This document shows positions 1-9,283 of a DNA stretch of 45,600 nt, piece by piece. Within the stretch, counting starts at the first letter, position 1. Each line of letters begins with the position of its first letter. A program made the position numbers and the translations under genes. A model generated the notes under the pieces. That model was not told the DNA's origin. It made no database searches and saw only the letters and a program-made list of their open reading frames with translations. Origin of the DNA: Chloroflexota bacterium (GTDB lineage Bacteria > Chloroflexota > UBA6077 > SHYK01); NCBI GenBank assembly GCA_035652535.1, contig DASRDP010000027.1, positions 1 through 45,600 on the forward strand, in the 5' to 3' direction.

Positions 1-3000
1 CGTTGGTGCCGAGGCCCTTGGCGTAGGCGGCGCCGTTGAGGGTGATGGTGTGGCCATCGCCAGCGGCGCTCTCGCCGTTGCTCATGTCCCGCTCGACCGG
101 CCCCCAGCCGTTGGTGGAGGAGGTCCATGCCATGTCGCTCAGGTATTGCGTGCCCGTGCCGCCGCTGGAGGTGAACGTGGCCGTGAACGTGGCATTGGTG
201 GTTCCCATCACGATGTCGTGCTGCTGCGCTCCACCATCCGACCACGACAGGAACGTGGCCGAAGCCTGGGGTGACGGCGCATAGATCGTGTGCGCCGAGC
301 CGACAATGGTTTGGCGTACGAACGGTGCGGTCACGTTTTGGCCGCTGTAGTTCAGTTGCAGCCCGCTCGGGATGCTCGCGAGGGTGATCTGGACGGTTTG
401 CGGGAGAAGCGCCACGGAGGTCGTTCCAATGGCTCCGGCGCTATCGGTAGCGCTGAGCACGAACTCCAGATAGCTGTCGTCGCCGTGGTCGGGCACGACG
501 AACGTGCCGGTTGGTCCCGCCGTCTGCTGCACGAAGTGCACGTGACACGAGCCGCCCGGACAGTGGTGGATCACGACCTGCCAGCTCAACCCTGACGAGG
601 GGATCGCGCCATCCTGCTGGTCCACGGCGGAGCCAGAGAACGTGATGGTGTCGCCGACTTTGTACTGCGTAGTGGGAGAGGGCTGTGTGATCGATGGGGT
701 CGGACGCGAGTTCGCCGTTCCGGAACACGTGACGTAGACGTCGGCCCAATCGGCGTGATCGTTCACGGTGCCGTCGCCGCCGTCGTTCACGACGAGGTCG
801 AGTGTGGTCCGACCGGAGACGTTAACGGTGAGCGCTTTCGATGGCGTCGCACCGGTCATCAAGCCACTATCGAACAGGACCACCCCGTCGCCAAGGATCT
901 GGAAACCGACCGAGCCCGCGGGCCCCACCTCATCGTCCACGCCCACGTATCCTGTGAGCGTCGAGCACGAGCCGCCGAGAGTAAAGCTGATGTCGGACGC
1001 GGCGTTGACGCCCAACCCCTTGGCGTAGACGCTTCCGTTCAGCGTGATCGGCTTCCCATCTCCCGCCGCGGAATCGCCATTGCTCATGTCGCGTTCGACG
1101 GGCCCCCAGCCGTTCGTCGCGGAGGTCCAGGTCCAGTCGCTCAGGAAGCCGCTCGTGCCGGATGTCTGCGCGGTGCTGAAGGTCCACGTCTTGTCGGCGG
1201 ACATCGCCGCACCGTTGGCGTCCTTCACGCCGTTGGCGCCGCCCACGACGCGAGCGGTGTAGGTTGCGCCCGCGTCGAGCGCGGACGTCGGCTGGAGTGT
1301 CGCCGTCAGAGACGTCGTGTTGTACGCGACCGTAGCCGCGACCGGTTGCGTCGCCCCCTGCTTCGTGAGGGTGAACGTCGACGCGGTGATCGTGGTCGCA
1401 TCCATCGCCTGCGAAAAGGTCGCCGTGACGCTCGTCGATTGAGAGACGCCGGCCGCCTGGTCCGCGGGGCTCGTCCTGGTAACGCTGGGCGGACTTGATC
1501 CCTGGCTCTGGCAAAGGACCTGGGCGCCAGCCCAGTCGCCGTGGTCGTAGGCATTGCCGTTCCCGCCGTCGGTGACGACCAGCTCCAGAGTGTTGACGCC
1601 GGTCAGGCCGACGTTGACGCTCTTCGTCGCCGAGGCGCCGGTCATCAGGCCGCTATCGTAGCGCTTCGTCCCGTCAGTCCAGACCTGAAACACGACGGAT
1701 CCATTGCTTCCCACTTCGTCGTCGACGCCGACATCGGACGTGAACGTCGTGCATGCGCCGGCCAGCGCGTACTGGACGTCCGAATAGGCATTGGTCCCCA
1801 GGCCCTTGGGGTATACCGTGCCATTGAGCGTAATGGGTCTACCATCGCCAAGAGCCGAGTCGCCGTTGCTCATGTCGCGTTCGACCGGGCCCCAGCCATT
1901 GGTCATGGAGATCCAGCTCATGTCGCTGACGTACGCGGACGTGGGAGGTGGCGGCGGTGCGCCGGTGAAGTCAATCCGCCGCAGCTGCTGCGCGCTGATG
2001 GCGATGTACCAGAGATTGCCGTCCGGTCCCATCTCGATAGCGACCGGCCCATCTGCGCCGGTCGCAAAGTTTGTGGGGCCGCTGACGAGGGCGTTGTTTG
2101 CGTCGAGCTGGGCGTACTGCATCGTGCTCAGACCGTAATCGCCGTAGAAGTACGCCCCCTGGTATTGCGCCGGGTAGAGCGAGCCGGTATAGAAGGCCCC
2201 CCCCGTGACCGCAGACGTCTGCCCGTTGTGGGGATAGGTGATGAGGGGTGGCTGAACCGGCCCCGTCGCATACAGCGTCTGGCAGGTTGATTGACCAGCG
2301 TAGCCGGCCTGCTGGCCCGTGCCCTCGTAGCACGGCCATCCAAAATTGGCGCCCCGGAGGCCTACGTCGATCTCTTCCCAATCATTCCAGCCGACGTCGC
2401 CGATGAATGGCGTACTCGTGCCTGGCCGAATATTGAACCGATAGGCGTTCCGGAAGCCGTAACCCCAGACCTTCGATCGATTCGCGCTGGCCGAGCCGTT
2501 CCAAAAGGGATTTGTGGAAAGTCCGGCGCCCGTCGTCGTGATACGGAGGTTCTTTCCCGCGAGGGAGTCGAGGTTCTGAGCCCGGAGGGCATCTGCGTTG
2601 ACCGTGTTCCAGCTTGCGGCGTCGCCCAACGTGACGAACAGTGTCCCATCCGGCGCGAACTTCAGCGCTCCGACGGAGTGCCCGTACCATTCGGAGGGGA
2701 TGCAGTCCGCCCCGACGGGAAACCCGCCGCAGCCGGGCCCAACCTGGCTGCCGAGGATCACCGTTTCGTTGCCCGCTGTGTCGCCAGTGGCCGTGACCCG
2801 AGTCAACCGCCCAGTCTTCGGGCCGTTGTATTGCGTCGGATCGTTTTCGTAGGTGTAGAGCAAATACACGAAGCCGTTGCTCGCGAAGTTGGGATCTACC
2901 GCGATGCCCAACAGGCCTCGGTCGTAGTAGTCATTCACGTGGTTGCTGATGTCGATAAAAGGCGTGGTGAGCAGCGAGCCATTCTTGTAGACGCGAACGA

Positions 3001-3862
3001 CCCCGTGTTTCTCGGCGATCAGAATTCGACCGTCGGGGAGGAAGGCGAAGTCCGTGGGAAGAGACAGGCCCGACGCGACGGTCGTCGATACGAATCCATT
3101 GGGGAAGATGCTGTTTACCCGAGCGGGCACCGGAAGGGCGCCCGGTGGGCTCTGGGGAGAAAGGGTGGCCGCGGAGGCACGCTGCACGCCGGCGAATTGC
3201 TGGACCGCGCGCACGAGTCCGCGTAGCAGCGCGACGACGCCGATCTCTTGCGCTGCCAGCGGGGGCCGCGGAAGGCCGCCAATACACCCACGGCCCGCAG
3301 CGACGGCGGCGTGTTCGAGAGCGGCTAGCTGGGCTGCATTCCGCCCGAGGCCATTGGCCCACGCGAAGCCGGCCCCGACCAGCGCCTCGGCCACCGTGTC
3401 GCCCACGCTGTCCGTCGCGTAGTACATCCGTCGGCCGCGTGAGTCGAAGGTGATGTCCGGATCTTCGTCGAGGGTCAGCCCTGACGCGACCAGCTGTTGC
3501 ATGTATCGGGTCGCCTGGCGGCCGCAATCCGTGTTCCCCATCGGTGCCGTAACGCCGATCAGGCCGATGGTGACCTGCTGACCATTGATGTGCACGTCGA
3601 ACGTTTCGCCGTCCGCTGCCCGAACGAATCCCGTCGTGTGGACCGCGCCCGTGCCAGGCGGCGGCGCTCCGCCCGCGGGCACTGGTGGTCCCGGCGGAGG
3701 AGACAGCGAGATGGACTGGGCACCCGCGAACGCCGCCGGGTCGGCAAAGGACTGAAGCAGCGTGAGGACCACGACGATGGCGAGGTAGCGCACGGCGCGT
3801 CGTCGGGGGGATCGAGTGCCGTGGCGCATACGGACAAATGTCAACGCGACTCCCGAGGTCAT
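1..3862 (-). CDS. Secreted SNase-like / PQQ sugar dehydrogenase / NPCBM multidomain protein (partial, 3' end off window)
   Basis: A single reading frame is open from ATG 3862 to the left edge (1287 codons, no stop in the window). Residues 1-45 form a signal peptide with an Arg-rich start. Residues about 70-190 resemble staphylococcal nuclease (DGET, GRRMYY, GCIGG) but lack most catalytic residues. Residues about 260-640 are a soluble quinoprotein glucose/sorbosone dehydrogenase propeller (LPDGRILIAEKHG, RGLLGIAVDPNF, GDVGWNDWEEID). The C-terminal string is NPCBM (about 641-782; GWGPVERDMSNG), an SbsA-type Ig-like domain (784-880), NPCBM (900-1045), a PKD-like module, an InlB-B-repeat-like module (SWSDGGAQQHDI) and a third NPCBM cut by the window edge. 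It probably oxidises sugars outside the cell while bound to carbohydrate. Domain calls are by motif recognition; substrate and PQQ use are inferred. Confidence 0.85.
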   Translation of the reverse strand, partial: MTSGVALTFVRMRHGTRSPRRRAVRYLAIVVVLTLLQSFADPAAFAGAQSISLSPPPGPPVPAGGAPPPGTGAVHTTGFVRAADGETFDVHINGQQVTIGLIGVTAPMGNTDCGRQATRYMQQLVASGLTLDEDPDITFDSRGRRMYYATDSVGDTVAEALVGAGFAWANGLGRNAAQLAALEHAAVAAGRGCIGGLPRPPLAAQEIGVVALLRGLVRAVQQFAGVQRASAATLSPQSPPGALPVPARVNSIFPNGFVSTTVASGLSLPTDFAFLPDGRILIAEKHGVVRVYKNGSLLTTPFIDISNHVNDYYDRGLLGIAVDPNFASNGFVYLLYTYENDPTQYNGPKTGRLTRVTATGDTAGNETVILGSQVGPGCGGFPVGADCIPSEWYGHSVGALKFAPDGTLFVTLGDAASWNTVNADALRAQNLDSLAGKNLRITTTGAGLSTNPFWNGSASANRSKVWGYGFRNAYRFNIRPGTSTPFIGDVGWNDWEEIDVGLRGANFGWPCYEGTGQQAGYAGQSTCQTLYATGPVQPPLITYPHNGQTSAVTGGAFYTGSLYPAQYQGAYFYGDYGLSTMQYAQLDANNALVSGPTNFATGADGPVAIEMGPDGNLWYIAISAQQLRRIDFTGAPPPPPTSAYVSDMSWISMTNGWGPVERDMSNGDSALGDGRPITLNGTVYPKGLGTNAYSDVQYALAGACTTFTSDVGVDDEVGSNGSVVFQVWTDGTKRYDSGLMTGASATKSVNVGLTGVNTLELVVTDGGNGNAYDHGDWAGAQVLCQSQGSSPPSVTRTSPADQAAGVSQSTSVTATFSQAMDATTITASTFTLTKQGATQPVAATVAYNTTSLTATLQPTSALDAGATYTARVVGGANGVKDANGAAMSADKTWTFSTAQTSGTSGFLSDWTWTSATNGWGPVERDMSNGDSAAGDGKPITLNGSVYAKGLGVNAASDISFTLGGSCSTLTGYVGVDDEVGPAGSVGFQILGDGVVLFDSGLMTGATPSKALTVNVSGRTTLDLVVNDGGDGTVNDHADWADVYVTCSGTANSRPTPSITQPSPTTQYKVGDTITFSGSAVDQQDGAIPSSGLSWQVVIHHCPGGSCHVHFVQQTAGPTGTFVVPDHGDDSYLEFVLSATDSAGAIGTTSVALLPQTVQITLASIPSGLQLNYSGQNVTAPFVRQTIVGSAHTIYAPSPQASATFLSWSDGGAQQHDIVMGTTNATFTATFTSSGGTGTQYLSDMAWTSSTNGWGPVERDMSNGESAAGDGHTITLNGAAYAKGLGTN

Positions 3863-4218
3863 GGTCTGAGGGAATCAGCGGATGCGACCCGCGAACGCGG
3901 CATATGTGAGCGATCGAAACGATCGGCGCGCGATGTTTTACGAGTCGGAATTCACCGCTTCACACGGTCTGCAATCATTGTCCCTTTTCCATCGCTGTCG
4001 TGGCACTTGTCTGACGTTAACCGTGAATTGCTCGGATCATTCAATCCCGTAACAGCGGTTAAACAGAACGAAATTGCGCGCTGTTCTGCCATTCCGTTGG
4101 GCGAGTCGTAACTTTGTCGTTACATTAGACCGAAGCTGTCGTATACCCCGGTATAGTTTCAGTAACGGGACACAGCCGACCGACTGCCCGATCCACTTTT
4201 CTAAAGAAGTCTGCGCTC
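3863..4218. other. Divergent intergenic region
   Basis: These 356 bases separate the outward-facing starts at 3862 (minus) and 4219 (plus), and are visibly richer in A/T than the flanking genes. They should carry both promoters, but no convincing -35/-10 pair was found. A short perfect inverted repeat, TATACC-CC-GGTATA (4142-4155), lies about 65 nt upstream of the plus-strand gene and could be an operator. A second short repeat, GTAAC...GTTAC, lies at 4108-4123. No small gene with an RBS was found. Confidence 0.4.
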
Positions 4219-6120
4219 TTGGATCGTTCTACTTCGCTCACGGTCGTTGGCCTCCGCATGCCCAGCGTCGACGCGATCGCGCGCGGCACGTGGGTAGCTG
4301 CCCCCTTGTTGCTCCTCGGGGTTTCCCTGCGCTTGTGGATATTGGCGATCCCGGACATTGAGCCGAGGTCAATGACCGATCTTGGGCTGATCTCGGTCCT
4401 ACCGCCGGCGTTGTTCGCAGCGCTCGGAACGCTCTTGCTCGCGTTCTTCGCGGCCATCCACGCGCCACGGACATCGCCGCTCGTGTGCTTCCTGTCAATC
4501 GTGATGCTGATCCTGCTTCTCTACGGGACCGTCCCCATCGTCGAAGGGCTGCCGCGTACCGAAGCCGCGTGGCGGCACATCGGCTACATCGAATACATCA
4601 CGCGGAACCACGGCATTGACCCGACGCTGAACGCTTACTTCAACTGGCCTGGGTTTTTTAGCGGCGGCGCGCTCTTCGTCGAGGCCGCGGGACTGCCGGA
4701 CGCCGTGCAGCTCGCGCGGTGGGCTCCGCTCGCATTCGACTTTCTGTACATCGGTCCGCTGCTGCTCATCTTCCGGACCGTCGCGCGGGACGAGCGAATT
4801 GCCTGGATGGCGCTGTGGGTCTATTTCACGGCGAACTGGGTTGCGCAGGATTACTTCTCACCCCAGGGGTTCGCGCTGCTTATCCATTTCGCCATCGTCG
4901 CGATCCTGGTCCGGTGGTTCACCGGCCCACCGCCGTCATGGGTTCGGCGATTCGCCAACGCAGCCGCTCGATTCCGGCCGGCCAGTGGCGACGCGGGTGT
5001 GGCTCCAGAAGCGGATAAGGTGGGCGCGGCGGCGGTGGCGCGGACGCGTGCCCAGCGTATGCTGCTGGCCACGATCGCCGTGCTGCTCTGCGCGACGATC
5101 GTGGCCAGCCACCAGCTCACACCCTTCGTGACGCTGGCGACGTCTATCGGGCTCGTCGCCATCGGTGGCTGCCGCTTGCGGAGCTTCCCGATCCTTTTGT
5201 CCGCCATGATCGTGGCTTGGGTCTCCTACTGCGCTATCCAGTTCATGCTGGGAAATTTGATGCCGCTCCTGTCAGATGTTGGCCGGGTTGAATCGATCGT
5301 GAGTAGCAACGTGACTGAACGGTTTCAGGGCAGCGCTGAGCACATCTTTGTCAATCGGATGCGGATCATTCTGACGCTGACCGTCTGGGTGGTCGCGACG
5401 CTCGGCGCCATCCGTCGGGCTCGCGCCGGGCGGCTCGAGCCGGTCCCAATGGTCATCGCGGCCGCCCCGTTTCCACTCCTCGCACTGCAGGCGTATGGGG
5501 GCGAGATGATGCTCCGCGTGTACCTCTTCGCGCTCCCCGGAATGGCCGTGCTGGCCGTTCGGCTGCCCTTTCCCCGGCAGGTGCGGTGGACGTCCATCTG
5601 GGTTCGCTTGGCGACCGTACCGGTCGCCTTTGGGGTCATCATCGCGTTCCTGCTCGCTCGGTATGGCAATGAGCGGATGGACTACTTCACCCATGAGGAG
5701 GACCAGGCGATGCGGTACTTCCAGGCGCTGACGGTGAATGGCCGCGCGCCAACGGAGCACGCCACCGCAGACGACCCGGGCCCGCTGGTCGTGGTTCCAT
5801 CGTGGGACCTGCCACTCCGATTCCATCGCGACGACATGTACTCGATGATGGTCATGGATATCCCTGCGCTGCGCGATGCGGCCGGGCTACCCGCGGGCGA
5901 TCCGGAAAGCCTGGCCGCGTTGGTGGCCGGGCGCCCGCATGACGGCGCATACCTGATCGTGACCAGAAGCGAGAAGGCGCATCTTCAGCTTACGACTGGG
6001 CTCAGCCCAGCGCGCTTCGACCGTCTCGTGGCCGATCTCATCGACTCCGGCGAGGCGCGGGTCGTCTACAGGAACCGCGACGCGACGATTCTTGTGCTCA
6101 ATGAGGAGGCAGGGGGATGA
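4219..6120 (+). CDS. Polytopic membrane protein, GT-C/GT39-like
   Basis: A 633-residue integral membrane protein with about ten hydrophobic segments, several separated by short basic loops, and a soluble C-terminal part (about 500-633). The conserved-looking loop (HIGYIEYITRNHGIDP, YFNWPGFF, QDYFSPQGFALL) resembles large exopolysaccharide-cluster membrane proteins of the GT-C glycosyltransferase type, but no clear catalytic DxD/DE motif was identified. The TTG at 4219 gives the longest form; ATG 4258, placing MPSVDAIARG just before the first membrane segment, is an equally good start. The stop overlaps the next start (ATGA), so the three following membrane genes are probably one operon. Function in polysaccharide assembly is inferred from context. 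Confidence 0.7.
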   Translation: MDRSTSLTVVGLRMPSVDAIARGTWVAAPLLLLGVSLRLWILAIPDIEPRSMTDLGLISVLPPALFAALGTLLLAFFAAIHAPRTSPLVCFLSIVMLILLLYGTVPIVEGLPRTEAAWRHIGYIEYITRNHGIDPTLNAYFNWPGFFSGGALFVEAAGLPDAVQLARWAPLAFDFLYIGPLLLIFRTVARDERIAWMALWVYFTANWVAQDYFSPQGFALLIHFAIVAILVRWFTGPPPSWVRRFANAAARFRPASGDAGVAPEADKVGAAAVARTRAQRMLLATIAVLLCATIVASHQLTPFVTLATSIGLVAIGGCRLRSFPILLSAMIVAWVSYCAIQFMLGNLMPLLSDVGRVESIVSSNVTERFQGSAEHIFVNRMRIILTLTVWVVATLGAIRRARAGRLEPVPMVIAAAPFPLLALQAYGGEMMLRVYLFALPGMAVLAVRLPFPRQVRWTSIWVRLATVPVAFGVIIAFLLARYGNERMDYFTHEEDQAMRYFQALTVNGRAPTEHATADDPGPLVVVPSWDLPLRFHRDDMYSMMVMDIPALRDAAGLPAGDPESLAALVAGRPHDGAYLIVTRSEKAHLQLTTGLSPARFDRLVADLIDSGEARVVYRNRDATILVLNEEAGG

Positions 6121-6467
6121 AGCCGCCCACGGCGGTCACGCTGTTGCTTTTGGCAGCCGCCGGGACCGTGGCCTGCATGCTTCGATTCGCGCCCGGCGCG
6201 ATGGCCACAACGATCGCGGTCATCGCCTTCTTCTCGGCGGGCCCCGGCCTCGCCGTGGTTCGGCTGCTCGCGATTCGCGACCTCGTCGAGGCGCTCACGC
6301 TCATGTTCGGCGTCAGTCTGGCGGCCGACGTGATCGTCGCGGAAGCATTTGTGCAGGCTGGGGCGTGGTCGGGGAACGCGGCGGCGGTGGTCCTCCTCGC
6401 CCTCACGGTCGTCCTTGCCGCGCTGCCGCCCTTTCCGCGCGATCCGTCCCGTGGGGCACCGGAGTAG
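6117..6467 (+). CDS. Small integral membrane protein
   Basis: A 116-residue protein with about four hydrophobic stretches and no soluble domain. The segment AGPGLAVVRLLAIRDLVEA resembles small membrane proteins (DUF1616-like N-terminal type) found beside GT-C-like proteins in polysaccharide clusters. It starts within the stop codon of the preceding gene (ATGA), behind a G-rich ribosome-binding sequence (GGAGGCAGGGGG), which implies translational coupling. No catalytic motif is visible. It is probably a partner of the upstream 633-residue protein; this is context-based only. Confidence 0.7.
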   Translation: MKPPTAVTLLLLAAAGTVACMLRFAPGAMATTIAVIAFFSAGPGLAVVRLLAIRDLVEALTLMFGVSLAADVIVAEAFVQAGAWSGNAAAVVLLALTVVLAALPPFPRDPSRGAPE

Positions 6468-6470
6468 GAG

Positions 6471-7625
6471 ATGCGCGTGTCTCCGGCGATCAGCAGCGCG
6501 ACGGAGCTGCGAGGTATCGTCGTCCTCGCATTCACCGCGTATCTGGGGGTCATCGGTCTCGCGGAGGCGCTCTTGGCCACGTCGGAACCGGTGGCGGGAC
6601 TCGCCGCGTATGCGCTGCTTCTCCTCGTGTTGCCCCTACACGCTGCGCTTGCAGGCGAGCCGGCTCGTTCGTGTGCGCTCGCACTGACGATCATTCCCGT
6701 GCTCCGTATCTGCAGCGCCGCGCTCTTTCTGCTTCCCTCGCTACCCACTGTCGCGTCGCTTGCGCTCCTCGACGCGCTCCTGTTGACGTCGCTGGCCTGG
6801 TCCGCCCGGTCCCTTGGCTTGGGATTCCGTGAGTTGGGGCTGCGGCTCGGCAACCCCGTCAGTCAGCTCGCCATCGGCGCGCTGGGTGTGCCGTTGGGGT
6901 ACCTCCTTTGGTACTCGGCAGCCCCGGCCCCGCTCCCCGGCAATACGGCGCAATGGGTCTTGGTCGTCCTGGGGTCAGGGCTCATCGCGAATGCGCTGGC
7001 TCAAGAGCTTGCATTTCGAGGCGTGCTGCAAGCGTTGGCTCTCCGAGCGTTCGGGCCCAGCGGTGTCGCCCTCGTCGCCGCGTCTTTCGGCGCGCTGTAC
7101 GCTGGAGCCGGGTCCGCATGGCGGGTACCGCTGATGTTTGGATGGGGTCTCCTGCTGGCGGCCATGGTCCGTCGAACCGAGTCATTGGCGGGCGCGGTGC
7201 TCGCCCACGGCGCCGCCAGCATCGTCACGTACGTTGCGCTCCCCCTCGTCGTCGCCCATCTCCCCGCGGTTTCGGCGACGGCTGGGGAAGGGACGGCGTT
7301 CCAGCCGCAGGCCGCCCTGGCGGTCCTCCTCACGCCAGCACCGGCTGACCCGAGGCCCGACGCCGCGATCGAGGGTGCGCGCGCGGAATCGCCACTCGGT
7401 GCGTCGCTGGGTCCCGAGATCTTCCCAATTTCGCGGATCCACGATTCGACAGGAGTGGGCGCGGTGGTGACCATCGCCGTACTCGGGCTGCTCCTGGAGT
7501 GGCAGGTCGCCGAGGCCGCGGGCGCCACGCTGCGGTCGCCGATGAGCGCCCTCATCGGCGCCATCGCGCCGCTCCTCTGTGTTTTCGGGGCCATCGCCGG
7601 GCACCGGCTGATCAATATTCCCTGA
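6471..7625 (+). CDS. CPBP (CAAX/Rce1-like) membrane protein with degenerate active site
   Basis: 384 residues, about eight to ten membrane segments. The CPBP intramembrane protease signature sits at residues 178-183 (QELAFR, where the family has EExxxR), followed by FGALYAG (family FxxxH) and AVLAHGAAS (family HxxxN/B). The first Glu of motif 1, the His of motif 2 and the Asn of motif 3 are all replaced; only E179, R183 and the motif-3 His remain. It is likely not a standard metalloprotease, or has become a structural or scaffold protein. A hydrophilic insert (about 270-320) and another membrane segment follow. Its start is 3 nt after the previous stop with a GGAG site, so it is cotranscribed with the two upstream membrane genes. 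Confidence 0.75.
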   Translation: MRVSPAISSATELRGIVVLAFTAYLGVIGLAEALLATSEPVAGLAAYALLLLVLPLHAALAGEPARSCALALTIIPVLRICSAALFLLPSLPTVASLALLDALLLTSLAWSARSLGLGFRELGLRLGNPVSQLAIGALGVPLGYLLWYSAAPAPLPGNTAQWVLVVLGSGLIANALAQELAFRGVLQALALRAFGPSGVALVAASFGALYAGAGSAWRVPLMFGWGLLLAAMVRRTESLAGAVLAHGAASIVTYVALPLVVAHLPAVSATAGEGTAFQPQAALAVLLTPAPADPRPDAAIEGARAESPLGASLGPEIFPISRIHDSTGVGAVVTIAVLGLLLEWQVAEAAGATLRSPMSALIGAIAPLLCVFGAIAGHRLINIP

Positions 7626-7702
7626 CTCGAAGGCTCGACCATCGCACCAGGGCGCCAGGGGCCAGTCCCACGGTCCGGGCTGCCACGCGCGTCGCTCGAG
7701 GG

Positions 7703-9025
7703 TCAGAGGACGACGACTTCGTATCCCGAGAGCGTGATGCCCATTCCATTGACGGCTATAGACGTCGCCGAGGGCCGCTTGTTGATGAGCATCGTGTGGC
7801 TGTCGGACGCCAACACCTCGACGTCGGTCGACGACGAGGTCGCGTGGTATAGGGTCGTCCCCGGTCCAAAATACTGGTGAAACGCGCGATACACGTTGTA
7901 GGTCGGGTAGGGCTGACCGCCACCGGCGACCAACGTGCTGCTGAACAGGTTCTGGTTGTCACCACCGAAGGGTTCGTTTGGTTGGCTTTGAGGTTCCCAC
8001 CGGAGGGAAACCGCCGATCCGCCCTTCAGCTCGTGATACAGAATGGACGCGAGACCGACGGCCTGCAGGTCCCAGTTATCAGACCCGCTGAAGTAGTCCT
8101 CCGCCCACCAGATGGGAAGGGACGTCCGAGCGTGAATCTGGCCGGAGATCTTCTCGAACTGCTCCGTGAGCTGGAGGAGCTGCGCGTCCGTATAGGAGGC
8201 GGGATCGTGAACGTCTTTCACCGGTCGGTCGAGGACGATGAAATCGGCCCCGTGCTTGTGGGCGAGCCAGTAGTCGATCACGTCCAGATCGCGCCGCGTC
8301 ACGGGCTCCACGCCCCAAAATCCGATGCGCGACCCCGTACCTTCGATGACGAGGTACGGGCCGCCCACCTGGATTGCCGGATCGACGGCCTTGAGGGCGT
8401 CGTATACCTGGTTGTAGAGCGCGGTGTACGCGGCGGCGTCCCAGGTGTTCAGACGGTCGTTCCATAGCCCTTTGAACTCGTTCCAAACCTGGTAGTAGCG
8501 GACGTCGGGGTACCGAAGCGCGACTTGTCGCGCGAGCTCCGCGAAGTCGGCGTAATGGTCGGGAGTCGGAGCCGTCCCCAGCTTGCTCCAGTCGGTCGTG
8601 CCGGCTGGACCGCCCCACATCCAATCCGGAGCACAGCAGAGCGTGATGACCGGGGTCAGGCCCAGGTCCCGCGCCAGCTGAATTCGGGCGTCGAGAGAGT
8701 CCCAGCTGTAGATCCCCGGCCACGGCTCCGGATTCTCCGCACCGAATCCCATGATGTGCTGGTTGGAATAGCGCACGCTGGCGCGCAGAAGGTTCTTGGC
8801 GCGCGCCACCGCCACGGGATCTCCCCAGTTATCGAGGCTGTACTGCATGTGGGAGACGCCCACATCAAAGTCGCTCGAACCGATCGCGTCCGTGCGATCA
8901 ATAGTTACGAGAACGTCTGGGCCACCGGTAGGCACGGGGCTCGGGATGAACGCGATCAGCACGGACTGGGCGACCACGAGTATGGCGCCGAGCGCTCGGG
9001 TAAGTGGCAATCGGACGACATCCAC
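7703..9025 (-). CDS. Secreted glycoside hydrolase, GH39/PslG-like (clan GH-A)
   Basis: 440 residues with an N-terminal membrane anchor or uncleaved signal (ALGAILVVAQSVLIAFIP). The (beta/alpha)8 glycosidase signatures are clear: SVRYSNQHIMGFG and YSWDSLDARIQLARDLGL at the start of the barrel, the acid/base in YYQVWNEFKG (E183), and the probable nucleophile in LPIWWAEDYFSG (E309). This is the GH-A pattern of GH39 beta-xylosidases and of PslG-like exopolysaccharide glycosidases. A short beta domain ends the protein. It sits opposite the membrane-protein operon and the two NPCBM glycosidases, supporting a role in trimming a surface polysaccharide. The substrate is unknown. Confidence 0.8.
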   Translation of the reverse strand: MDVVRLPLTRALGAILVVAQSVLIAFIPSPVPTGGPDVLVTIDRTDAIGSSDFDVGVSHMQYSLDNWGDPVAVARAKNLLRASVRYSNQHIMGFGAENPEPWPGIYSWDSLDARIQLARDLGLTPVITLCCAPDWMWGGPAGTTDWSKLGTAPTPDHYADFAELARQVALRYPDVRYYQVWNEFKGLWNDRLNTWDAAAYTALYNQVYDALKAVDPAIQVGGPYLVIEGTGSRIGFWGVEPVTRRDLDVIDYWLAHKHGADFIVLDRPVKDVHDPASYTDAQLLQLTEQFEKISGQIHARTSLPIWWAEDYFSGSDNWDLQAVGLASILYHELKGGSAVSLRWEPQSQPNEPFGGDNQNLFSSTLVAGGGQPYPTYNVYRAFHQYFGPGTTLYHATSSSTDVEVLASDSHTMLINKRPSATSIAVNGMGITLSGYEVVVL

Positions 9026-9283
9026 CTTTGGGTTCGCGGCTATCCTTACGCGGCCGGAGATGAATCGGCACGCGCCGATCTCCTCGCCTCCACTGATTCA
9101 AGCATACACACGCCGCGCCGGTATCACCCGCTTGCGATCGTCGCCGCGAACGATCGGTTGCCACGGACGTCAATCGTGATGCGCCGTGCTGCGAGAAAGG
9201 CACGAGCTGAATTGAAACTCGGATGTCGCGTGCCGCAATATTAGAAACATAAGAGATTTCTAAGAATCGCACCGGGAGCCGCC

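Noticed and set aside
441-3837. Many frames of 60-310 codons on both strands under the multidomain dehydrogenase gene
   Set aside because: They are shadows. The minus-strand frame ending at 3862 reads as continuous recognisable domains, while these are Arg/Pro/Gly-rich with no domain sequence.
3497-4111. A 204-codon plus-strand frame crossing the dehydrogenase start
   Set aside because: Low-complexity Arg-rich translation, overlaps a real gene's start and promoter region, no RBS.
9212-9241. TTGAAA with CAATAT 18 nt downstream, upstream of the first NPCBM glycosidase
   Set aside because: The -10 matches only three of six bases, which is weak evidence in an A/T-rich stretch.
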